From the NCBI GenBank assembly GCA_015680685.1, contig MNCI01003361.1:392455-456454 (forward strand): a stretch of 64,000 nt of DNA. The letters are read 5' to 3'. Source of the DNA: Gnetum montanum. Lineage: Eukaryota > Streptophyta > Gnetopsida > Gnetales > Gnetaceae. The stretch's first letter is position 1; the number at the start of each line of letters is the position of its first letter. This document shows, piece by piece, positions 35,176 through 44,564 of this stretch. Both the position numbers and the translations under genes were made by a program. The notes beneath the pieces were generated by a model. The model was not told where the DNA came from. It did not search any database and saw nothing but the letters and a program-made list of their open reading frames with translations.

Positions 35176-36422
35176 TGTAACGACGAAAAACGTCGATTGC
35201 TGGAAACATCGAGTGGATCTCCGTGTACACAATTTTAACCCCGGATCCGCACGAGGGTCATGCTAGAGAAAATGAATCTGAGGTGCCCTGAACGGTCTTG
35301 CCGATTAGACAGGGACTTACTTAATCAGTAAATTCATTAATGATCGTATAACGAGGTGACAATTTGATGTGAAAATATGTTATTGATTTATGAGAAAATG
35401 AGATTTGCTCCAAGATCAGATCTTGAAGGTAGTGATAACAATGTAAACAATGAAAAACAATTATAAAATCAATGTAAATAAAATGCAACAAATTGAATTC
35501 AGAGAATGTGCGATCCCAAAATTTGAGATTGGACTTATAGACAAATATGTTGAATACAATGGTTGCAAGTAGACTTCAGTTTAGACGAAGTGCGTGCCAA
35601 GAACAAGAAGCTATTCAGAGATGAAAAAAGAAAAGGACAATCTACCTTGTTCACTAGTCGATCTGGACGCAAGGGAGTTAGGCTTGAAGCAAGATGTTTG
35701 CTAACTTCAAACCTTTGACCAAAAATCTTTTCTCTATCACCATTGATGTTCTTTCGATTATTTATTTTCTCTTGTTTTCTCGTCAATCTTTTCTAAAATT
35801 GCCAACAATTGCCAACCCTTTGATTGTTGTCAGCTGAAGTATTTATACGATTAGGGTTAGGAGAAAAACACGGTTTAGATGATGCATGTCCTGGGCCCAT
35901 AAAATGTCGTTGACTTGATGTGCTATAATTGAAGCTTGTGGCATTACGCTGCATTACGCTCTGAAGCGTAGTATAGCGTAATTACCCTTCAAGAAGAAAG
36001 TTCATTTGGCCTTGTCTTTTGCACTAAACAAACTATCCCGTGACTATGCTATGATACGCTGGGAAGCATATCGTGGTGTAATCGTCGCCACCACTTGAAT
36101 TCTGTTACCTTTGTTGCTGCGGATAAGTCAACTACGCTACTTGCGTTACGCTGCGTTATGTTGTGTAGCGTAATGTGGCGTAGTATGGAAAAAGTTAAGA
36201 TTTTTGAACATGGCTGATTTGTAAAGCTGAAGTGTTACCACTGTGCATTCCTTGTTCTGTTCTATTCTCTCGAAGTCCACTACGCTGAGCTGCATAGTGT
36301 AGTGTACCAGACCGTTAGTCTAAAAAAGAAAACTTGCTGAGATGTGCCACTTGTTGAAAATCCTTGCCTAAGCCTAGAGACTTTGCTGAATCATCGAGGT
36401 CTCAAAATTTCACAGTGTTTCA
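35176..36422 (-). repeat. C 3' LTR (1,247 bp)
   Basis: TGTAACGACG ... GTGTTTCA on +. TATAAATA box on the - strand (35847-35840). U3 (35900-36310) has a dense cluster of AGCGTA/TACGCT words in both orientations, for example at 35944-35990 and 36130-36185. Colinear with 52706-53952, with differences mostly transitions. The purine tract complement ATGGCCCCTTTTTG follows at 36423, so this is the 3' LTR for a - strand element. Confidence 0.94.
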
Positions 36423-38039
36423 ATGGCCCCTTTTTGTTGATGTTTGGAGGGCTTGCCCGAGAGACATCGACAAAGAATACGAAACACAACAGAGATAAAG
36501 ATGCCAACATTGTTCATCGACTGCTGTTTGGATGTCGCTCTGTCAAACCTGGAAGTGCAAAGGTTGGTAGCGTAAGAAGTAGAAGAGAGATTTTATAGTT
36601 GTGAGGGAGGGAGGTTCAGGGAAGACTCAAGCATGAGCAGGATACTTCACAAACATGCTATTAGACATCTTCTTGTGGGTGTGTTCCCGAGAGGTTACGC
36701 TACTACGCTGTATACGCGGGGCTTGCCTGGACGAGTTGCGTTACGCCCGTATGGCCTGGACGAGTTGTGTTTCATCTATTTTGCCTAGCTTTGCCTATTT
36801 TTTTCAAATATAGATGCTTTCCATGAGGCGAGTTGCGTTACGCCAGTTCATGGACGTGATGGTTATTCATGTGCAAAAGGCTTCCTGCATACTCACATTC
36901 TGTACAAACAAGAGGAGAAGATAAGGATGGCTGTAAAGATAAGGAAAGGGGAAAGTAAGATAAGATGTCTGGTGGGAGAATGGGTAAGGTCTGCACTCCC
37001 AAGTAGTTAGGCTAGTCCGAGTAGCTACCTCAGAACGCTGTGATGCCTCACCGTCCTAGTGAACACATTTTTGAACAATGCTACCATACTAAGTAACCTG
37101 TAAAACATAACAAAGAATAGAGAACAAAGCAGTCGTCCTAATCGCAGGGGAGGCTATTGAAACAAGTGCCATCCGAAGCGAAAAGGAGAGTGCAGGCCAT
37201 AGACAAGGAACTATAGCAAGAAGCACTGGCCCCATTGTTGACACCGCGGCTTAGGAATTCATTGTCGACAGCTAGATTCATCTTATCCATCTAACTAGGT
37301 AAGGAACCAGTTAGATGAATCTGTGGAGCCAGGGATTGATGGCAATGATGGCTGGAGGTAGCTAAGGCTATGGGTGACCATAGTTTCCTTGGGGCTCCAA
37401 GTGGCGAAGCTAACCTTGGGAGTTGCAGCTACAGAGTGGCCATCGTAGTAGCATCTCTAAGGGTCAGTAGTATGGCTTTTGACATATCCGAGGAATCAGT
37501 AGAATTCTAGGAGGGTAGCGGCATTGCATCTGTTCCAATGCCTTACACATTATGTCTGGTAGGGATGTCGTGCAAGAATGATCAGGCTCGCTTGTTTCAT
37601 GGATGGTCTGTTGGTAGATTCCAATTTTAAGTCTTGGTAGACCTTTGTTGCTGGTTTTAAGTCCCAGCAAATCATGGTCCCAATTTAAAGTCTAGGTAGA
37701 CTGAAGTGTGCTAGTTTTACATCGTAGCAGACAGTGGAAGGGCTAGTTTATGATCCCAGTAGACCGTGCTATGGGTGTCAGTTTTGTGTCGTGACCTAGG
37801 GACAAGTCTATGCTGGTTTTAGCATCTCAGCAGACGGATGCTTACCTTGCCAATTTTACGTCTTGACGAACGATCGAAGGCTTGTCCAGTTTAGCATCAT
37901 GGCGGACGCGTGCAAAAGATTACCAGTTTTACGTCATAGCAGACGTTTGTTACAACGCTATTTTTATGTCGTAGTGGATGTTTATTACCTTGCGTTTGGA
38001 CTGTCTTCTAGATATGGTACTACTTCAGGTACATATGAT
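36423..38039 (-). other. C 3' untranslated region
   Basis: Holds the purine tract (complement of 36423-36436), a block shared with B (36436-36480), a second group of TTACGC words and a GCCTGGACGAGTTG repeat (36690-36860), a short inverted pair TCATCTTATCCATCTAACT / AGTTAGATGAATCTG (about 37278-37324) and the minisatellite at 37610-37985. No coding frame is supported. Confidence 0.6.
37610..37985. repeat. Decayed minisatellite in C 3' region
   Basis: About nine head-to-tail units of roughly 38-45 bp with the core (A/G)GTTTTA(C/A)GTC(G/A)TAGCAGAC. Clear cores start near 37624, 37656, 37718, 37803, 37852, 37889, 37925 and 37960. Such tandem repeats are well known in the 3' regions of Tat/Ogre-type elements. 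The core resembles those at 43250-43490 and 48294-48600. Confidence 0.8.
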
Positions 38040-38150
38040 TCACCAGATTTGGAAGCTCGTTGCCATCATTGTCCACCAATCTGAATGCTTCGTTGTTGTA
38101 TGCGTTGATGACCAGGAAAGGGCCCTCCTAGTTTATAGAGAATTTACTCA
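38040..38150 (-). pseudogene. C integrase C-terminal end
   Basis: The - strand reads GGPFLVINAYNNEAFRLVDNDG (two parts) and NELPNLVNH, the C-terminal domain of integrase, homologous to B at about 26380-26290. The upstream part is missing: D begins near 38186. Confidence 0.65.
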
Positions 38151-38195
38151 CTGGTTCGTGAATGACCAAGCTTTATTGGTGATGGAGAGTATGAT

Positions 38196-39053
38196 TTGAT
38201 TAAAGACCTTAAACATGTCAAGGCCAATATTAGCTTTTATCAGTTGCTTCAAATAGGAGATCAACAAAGAAAGGCTTTAGAGTTTATTAAAGGTAAAAGG
38301 AGAGTTAGAGAATCAGAGTTAAGTTATGTGTCTCATAATGATGAGAAATTGAAGACCTCGTATGATAAGGAAGCTTCTCCTTTCCTTTTGATAATGAAAT
38401 TAAAGGATAAATACTTACACAATTGTTTGGTTGATTTCGGAGCTACGTCTACCATAATGCCATTGTCTATATGTAAGAAACTTGGTTTGATTCCTGAAAA
38501 ATCAAATAAAAAGATTGTTCAAGTGGACAAAAGTAGAGTGAAGATTGTGGGTCAATTACCAAATGTTCTATTGGAAATTGCTTCTGAACCCCACATCAAA
38601 AGTAAAGTAACTATTCAAGTGGCAGATATACCAGATTCACATAGTCTCTTATTGAGTAGAAGTTGGAGCAAGAATTTCTTGGGTTACATATCAATAGATT
38701 ATTCTCACATGTGGCTACCTTGGAAAGGAGAACCGAATCAAGTATACATCTATAGCGAACCTTTCATGATTGATAACATTACTTCAAATGGAAAAAGTAA
38801 GATGGTTGAAAAAGGAGGTGTTGAAAACAAAATTTGTACACTCCAAGAAAATGAGAATTCATTTGAGAAAGAAGATGAGAGAATTGCTGAAGACAAATCT
38901 CAAGAGGATCAAGTTGAAAATAAATCTCAAGAGGATCAAGTTGAAAGCTCCAACGAGCCAAAAAATAATAGAGAGATTGCTTACGAGAGGGTTAGAGATA
39001 TGAGGATTCCTACCAGCGGAATCCTCCCCATTCTCTTCCCATCTCAAGAATAG
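38196..39053 (+). CDS. D partial gag-pro protein with retropepsin domain (285 aa, open)
   Basis: The longest undamaged ORF with a recognisable domain. Residues about 1-60 are the basic end of a Gag-like region. Residues about 63-175 form a retropepsin domain with active site DFGATSTIMP (Asp near residue 80; Phe in place of the usual Ser/Thr of D-S/T-G) and a second strand SLLLSRSWS (about residue 152). The tail is acidic and contains a nine-codon direct duplication KSQEDQVEN/KSQEDQVES (38895-38948). The stop at 39051 is followed by no RT. The protein may be truncated at its N-terminus, so the Met at 38196 may be internal. Protease would process the element polyprotein. Confidence 0.7.
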   Translation: MIKDLKHVKANISFYQLLQIGDQQRKALEFIKGKRRVRESELSYVSHNDEKLKTSYDKEASPFLLIMKLKDKYLHNCLVDFGATSTIMPLSICKKLGLIPEKSNKKIVQVDKSRVKIVGQLPNVLLEIASEPHIKSKVTIQVADIPDSHSLLLSRSWSKNFLGYISIDYSHMWLPWKGEPNQVYIYSEPFMIDNITSNGKSKMVEKGGVENKICTLQENENSFEKEDERIAEDKSQEDQVENKSQEDQVESSNEPKNNREIAYERVRDMRIPTSGILPILFPSQE

Positions 39054-39221
39054 TCCATGAAGGACTTGATAATGTATAGTTTGATTTTTCTTAGGAATGA
39101 GGTTTTTGTCCCATCACACCTTATGTGAAATGGGAATTTTCCTCAAAAAAGATTTCTATTCAGCTATAAAAATTTAGTGAAATTTTCAGTATGTTTTAGT
39201 CTTGAAATGAGGGGATAGAAA
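39054..39221 (+). promoter_or_regulatory. D 3' region and purine tract
   Basis: About 150 bp without pol sequence, ending in GAAATGAGGGGATAGAA (39204-39220) directly before TGTTGGCAC. The purine tract marks the LTR edge. The ORF-to-LTR distance leaves no room for RT or integrase, so this element is a pol-less type or a deleted copy. Confidence 0.5.
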
Positions 39222-41432
39222 TGTTGGCACATTTGGCCATTCCATGGAATAGTTGGAATATTTTATTTAAAATTGGCATAATCCCTAGTTGTAAATATGC
39301 AGTTTTAGTATTGTGATTTGATGGGTTATTTTGAAGAAACATCCACTGGTAAATAATTTGATGTTGAGGCCTTCTTGGAAAGAAAGATTAAAATACCTTT
39401 ATTGAAGATTGGAATAGTAAACAAAGGATGAAATTATTTACCGCAAAAAGCATACTCCCCGCTAATGTTGGATAATGGATTATTAAGATCCACTTAAGAG
39501 TTGGAAACGTGTGGAAGACCTCATGAATGGATTACCAACAGAGACGTCAGCATCGGCTTGGGCTTGGGCGTCACCCTGGGCATCAGCATCTTCTCAAGGA
39601 ATACTTCTAGAACCTGCGAGGGAGGACTGCGCGTGAGCGGAGGACAGATGGCCAGTGGCGGAAGGATGCACAGTAGCGGATGAGAAGTTAGCGGCAGACG
39701 GAAGAGAAGCCTTAGTCGCGTGCGCGGCGGCTACGACCTCGGCTTTGACCAGATCTGGCAGAGGGAGGCGCAGCCAGCGGGCAAAGGAGCAAGTCTTCAC
39801 CTCATCCGGGATTGATAGGGTTTCCAGGTGTGATTGAGGGTTTGATCGATCCAGAGATGCCTCGTCCGCATACGTCGAGGGCGGTGGCAGTTCCAGGTTT
39901 CACAGATCCAGCGGAAGGTTCTCCTTGAAGCATGACAACGCTGGCTTCGACGATGGAAATGGCAGATACGAATTTTCTCTGCTTAAGTATAAAACACCTT
40001 GCAAAATTTCTGTATAATCATCAAAACCGGAAGAGCACTTGTGAGAGGCGAAGGTTAGAATGGTTGCAGAATCTTACGGGACACAGGGCGACATTTCCTA
40101 ACGCGGTGGCTGAGCCTTCTCCCGTGATGGCAGTTGTTGGTAATGATTTTCGGTAGGGCAAGATAATTTGAATTAGTTGCTGGCAGTTCTAGGCCTGGCG
40201 CCTTCACATTCAGGCTTGATATTTTGAATTTAAATTTTTTAGCCATTTTCATACAGGTGAAAGTGCACATGAATTATTTAAGATTAAGGTACCAGCAACA
40301 TTTATGCCAAGGTAGATATTATGTTACCACCTTGTTTATAAAATCACTAAGAACTTCAATAAGCATTCTTCAAAATTTTAAAACAAGTAAAAAATGAAAG
40401 GCTATTAAAGCTATAATTGTAAACAATTATATGAAATTATTGGATTTATTTTTCAAAAGCAATATTTATCTCCTAACTTCCTAACTTCCTAAGTTAATAC
40501 TCCCTAACTTGTTGGGCAAGTTACTTGGGAGAGAAGTTAGGTAAGATATTTTTGAATATGTAACTTCCCTACCTACCTTGGAACCCTATAAAAAGGCTTC
40601 AGGGGTCAAGGAGAAAAGGGACTTTTGGGAGGGGTGGGGGGGGGAAGACATTTTGATACATCATACTTTGGGAAAGCTATTAGCTAGCACTTAGGCTCTC
40701 ACTTGAAGACACACTTTGGGNNNNNNNNNNNNNNNNNNNNNNNNNNNNNNNNNNNNNNNNNNNNNNNNNNNNNNNNNNNNNNNNNNNNNNNNNNNNNNNN
40801 NNNNNNNNNNNNNNNNNNNNNNNNNNNNNNNNNNNNNNNNNNNNNNNNNNNNNNNNNNNNNNNNNNNNNNNNNNNNNNNNNNNNNNNNNNNNNNNNNNNN
40901 NNNNNNNNNNNNNNNNNNNNNNNNNNNNNNNNNNNNNNNNNNNNNNNNNNNNNNNNNNNNNNNNNNNNNNNNNNNNNNNNNNNNNNNNNNNNNNNNNNNN
41001 NNNNNNNNNNNNNNNNNNNNNNNNNNNNNNNNNNNNNNNNNNNNNNNNNNNNNNNNNNNNNNNNNNNNNNNNNNNNNNNNNNNNNNNNNNNNNNNNNNNN
41101 NNNNNNNNNAGTCTCGTACGTGGTAGTTTACGCAGCAATTTTTGGTAGCATAGTAGGATTGTCTTGAAGAAATTGCTTATTTGAGTCTTGGAAGTTTGAA
41201 CAATTCATAGATATTGAATTTGGAATAGCTTTATTGCGAAGTGTTTACTTGTGTCATTTTACCTTATTTAAATATTTGAGGTCCACACAAATCCGTTTTC
41301 TTTTCTGTCTATTTCCATAGAATCTTGCTCTATTTCTAGTTTTCTTGTGGAACTATCTCTTTCTTTGGGGAAAATTAGGAGGAAATTTGCAGAGTTGTGC
41401 TCAAATGTTTTTGCAAAATTTTATTTGTTACA
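39222..41432 (+). repeat. D LTR-like segment with TATA box and assembly gap
   Basis: Starts TGTTGGCAC after a purine tract and is taken to end ATTTGTTACA at 41432. A CG-rich stretch (39540-39920) stands out from the AT-rich surroundings. A strong TATAAAAA box is at 40587-40594, followed by a G-rich run (40628-40654). The 389-base N run (40721-41109) lies inside it, so the length is not reliable. The right end is tentative because there is no second copy in the window to compare. Confidence 0.45.
40721..41109. other. Assembly gap (389 N)
   Basis: Unsequenced. Any reading frame drawn across it is meaningless. It may hide additional LTR or element sequence. Confidence 0.99.
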
Positions 41433-41690
41433 AGTAGGTATTATAAGGACCGCGTAGACTAGGCAGTTGAACAAAATAGGAAACTCTCAACAACTCACAG
41501 TACTTGGCAAAGTTGGCTGAATCTCTTTAAAGTAAGTCATTTGTAGTTTACACACAATGCAATCATTACATTTCACACAACTGCATGCCGCAACAACACA
41601 CACACATACTCACATTAACTACTGAGTTTATTTGGAGGTATCTGGGCCTTGGTGTTGCTAGAGACCAGCAAGCACCTAAATCCTATTCGA
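41433..41690. other. Unassigned segment between D and C pol
   Basis: About 250 bp without recognisable coding on either strand; a CA-rich stretch (41592-41614) is present. It replaces the expected RNase H of C. It may be part of D beyond its LTR or a rearranged piece of C. Confidence 0.35.
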
Positions 41691-43163
41691 GGACACTCAT
41701 TGGCGGTCGCGTCCCAAATGGTCGCCAACAGTATGCAAATAGAGCATGATTTAGATAATAGATAGAGATTTTTGACGCCTCATCCCTTTTTTGACACAAC
41801 AACATAGCTATAGACACATCTGAATTTGCCAGGTAGATGTAGAAAGGCTGATTCCTTTGTGGTGGGAAAACCATTGGCAAATGTAGCAGCTCTTTCTTTA
41901 GGTTGTCAAACGCACATTGGCAGTCCTCGGTCCATTCGAAGTTAACTCCCTTCTTGAGCAAATATTGCATAGGATGTAATTTGTCTATTAACTTCAAGAT
42001 GAACCTCCTGATAAATTGTAACCTACCCTGCAACCCACATAGTTCTTTGAGGTTCGTAGGTGGTGCTAGGTTAACGATGGCCTTAACCTTGTGTGGGTCG
42101 ACTTGTATGCCAACCTCCAATACTACAAACCCCAACATGCGTCCGGTTTTGACTCCGAATACACATTTTTTTGGGTTGAGTTGTAGGTCGTGCCTGAGAC
42201 ATTGTTTAAGGATTAACTCTAGGTCTTTTGAGTGATCTTCTAACTTCTTAGATTTAATAGCTATGTCGTCTATGTAGTCATTCAATCTCTCTAAGAGGTA
42301 ATCACTAAAGATATATGTCATGGCGCGTTGGTAAGTTGCCCCAACGTTTTTTAGCCCAAAGGGCATCATGGTATAATACAGATTTGATTATACAGAAAGT
42401 TTCCCAGGGGGTCATCAAAGTTGTGGTCAGTTGATGTTCTAGGTTAATACAGATTTGATTATATCCCGAAAACCCATCCATAAAGGATAGTAAAGTGTGG
42501 CCAGCTGTTGTATCGATAAGTTGGTCGATACTCGGTAATGGTAAATTTTCTTTAATTATTTCTTTGTTTAGATCACGAAAGTCTATACAGATGCGTATTC
42601 CTCCCATTTTCTTAGAAACAACAACAATGTTTGATACCCAATTCGAATAATCAACCGCACGGATGAAACCAGCTTGATATAGCTTGGTGATTTCATCATG
42701 CACTACCAACGTGATTTCGGGCTTAATCTTCTGTGCTTTCTTTCTAACCACTTTGATACTTGGGTTTAACACGATGTTGTGCTGTATCAATCATGAGTCT
42801 AAACCCGGCATGTCTTCATACGACCATGCGAACACTGCGATGTTATCTTGGAGCACTCGAGATATGTTTCTCTGTGTTTGTTGATCAAGGAGGGAACTAA
42901 CCTTCAGAGTTTTGCTTTCCCCTTTGTGCGTAACCATAGAGACCTCAATGAGGGAGTCCTTGGTTACATCACCAGCCTCCAAGTCTAGGGTTCAGGCCAA
43001 ATGTTCTGTCCAGTTTGGGGATACTTCCGAGGCTGCTATGGTTAGGTCACAGGAGAAAGCGTCAGTTCCTATCATTGCAAGATTAGGCTACCTAAAAATT
43101 TTCCCGTATGGGCCAATTATGGCTAGGGGTGCGAGTAAAGCTTCATCCATTTGCGAATTTGAC
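41683..43163 (-). pseudogene. C reverse transcriptase and first part of RNase H
   Basis: From 43163 down: a linker with LEAGDVTKDSLIE (about 42985), then RT with FIRAVDYSNWVSNIVVV (about 42670), GGIRICIDFRDLNK (about 42600), FMDGFSGYNQICI (about 42480, first catalytic Asp), then a frame change near 42370-42400, MMPFGLKN, and the YIDD catalytic box at 42276-42265, intact. The connection domain and RNase H start (FYIYLANSDVS) run to about 41750 and then stop. The frame change coincides with a 19-bp microduplication (42374-42392 and 42445-42463). A good 3' splice-site-like sequence (pyrimidine-rich then TTTGTAG) precedes 43163 on the - strand. Confidence 0.88.
42374..42463. repeat. 19-bp direct repeat within C RT
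   Basis: TAATACAGATTTGATTATA occurs at 42374-42392 and 42445-42463. The second copy is in the expected place; the first disrupts the RT frame. It looks like a templated or slippage insertion after the element died. Confidence 0.85.
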
Positions 43164-43189
43164 CTACAAAACAGCAAAGAACGGAAGTT

Positions 43190-44564
43190 GTTACATTTTT
43201 TTTTGTCACCATGATGAAATGATAGAAGGTTTTAGAAGTATGTGTTAAAAGGTTGCCAGTTTAAGGTCTTAGCGGACCGTTACAATATACACAGTTTGCG
43301 AGAAAATAGCAAGCCAGGTCTCCTAGGTATTAGCGTAAGGTTTCTGCGAACTATGATGAAAGGTATAACGTGGCGTGTCTAGTGTGTCAAGATAGCTAAT
43401 TTAGGATTTTGTGCAAACCATAGTTAATGTGACCGGATTACGAGATGATAAGTTATGCATTAGTTTAGGGTCCTTTCGGACCGTCATCAATGCAATATCT
43501 ACGAGTTTAATGATGCGACCTTCATGCTTCATGTCGAACTAACATGTCTATGTTTCGGGAAATTTCTGTGTTGATTGGATATGAAAAAATCAAGTTTTCA
43601 CCATCACGTTCATAAGTAGATAATTTGTCCTCAGAGTAAACCATAAACATCGCGAGGTTGAGTTGGGCTGAAGCATAAGGAAAGCGTAAGTAGGCGATTT
43701 TACGAAGATTATTCAGGCGTAGCAATGGAACTGAAGATCAAATGCAAACATACGAAGTTGGCGAGGATCGATGAAGTAGAGGAAAGCTTGGGAGGAATTT
43801 CAAAGGCACGAGTCGAAGCTCGGGAGGCTACTCCACTTGCCCAGTAAGTCATTTTTCACCTTCCTTGTATGATTGTGTTTTTCGCTATCATGGTGTCGTA
43901 ATTGTATTTGTTCCGAAGATGTGCATTGTGTTGGGTATTCGATACTTGTCTGTGTTAGTTATGCTATTGAGTTTATAATATTACCCCTTTCGCCATTGTC
44001 AGAGACAAACCTTGCACCATCGCAACGGTTTGGGTGATCTTGGGTAATATCGTACAAGCACAATGCATAACTAGTGAGGAGTCTAGGTACTGTATCTTTG
44101 CATAGTGAAAATAAGGTTTCATTGCCTTGCCCAAAATGGTTGCATGTTATGCTGGGGTAATATGTGGTGTTACCTTTATCGCTGTTGTTAGAGACAGGCC
44201 TTGCATCATCGCAAGGGTTTGGGCGATTTTGGTAATGCATCTCTAATGTAACATGTGATTTTCTGGGAGCCAAGATAATGAGAACCCTGGTATTGCGTAA
44301 TATGGGTTTTTGTGAGCCGTTTTTGATTTGTTTGGTTCTGACGTTGTTAGTATGTCTAAACTACTTTTTCTAATGGTAGTGTGCTTTATTGTAAAGGATC
44401 ACGCTAAGGCCCGTTCTGATCGTCTTGGACATTGTGGGCGTTCTGTGCTGTTTACATGTCCCCGCGGCCAATGTTTCTCCTCCCCATGCTCGTGTAGGGG
44501 AAGAGGTGGTTTGGTTTCGGCAAGGCGCACGGGAGTTCTTGCAGTTTTTTTTGTGTAATTTCAG
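43190..44564. repeat. C spacer with repeat cores and a duplicated 70-bp block
   Basis: Decayed tandem cores GTTTAAGGTCTTAGCGGACC / TTTAGGGTCCTTTCGGACC lie at about 43258-43490. Two copies of a 70-bp block beginning TTACC and containing AGAGACA(A/G)(A/G)CCTTGCA, ATCGCAA and GGTTTGGG lie at about 43981-44050 and 44172-44237. The segment lies upstream of the oppositely oriented spliced gene and would be its promoter region. I see no firm TATA box. Confidence 0.6.

Larger units (their letters stand above)
38186..41432 (+). mobile_element. D: gag-pro fragment with one LTR, inserted in C
   Basis: An intact protease-bearing ORF (38196-39053), a short 3' region, a purine tract (about 39204-39221) and a TG...CA LTR-like segment (39222-41432) containing the assembly gap. 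Orientation is opposite to C. The 5' LTR, primer site and gag start are not present, so it is a truncated copy or part was lost to the gap. It replaces C RNase H and most of its integrase. Base composition is less decayed than its surroundings. I could not find a target duplication. Confidence 0.55.

Noticed and set aside
40680-41167. Three frames of about 136-154 codons on both strands across the N run
   Set aside because: Almost all codons are N; there is no sequence evidence for a protein.
41433-41455. AGTAGGTATTATAAGG after the D LTR as a primer-binding site (initiator tRNA-Met type)
   Set aside because: Only the GGTAT core matches; no gag follows, and the purine tract on the other side argues for a 3' LTR.
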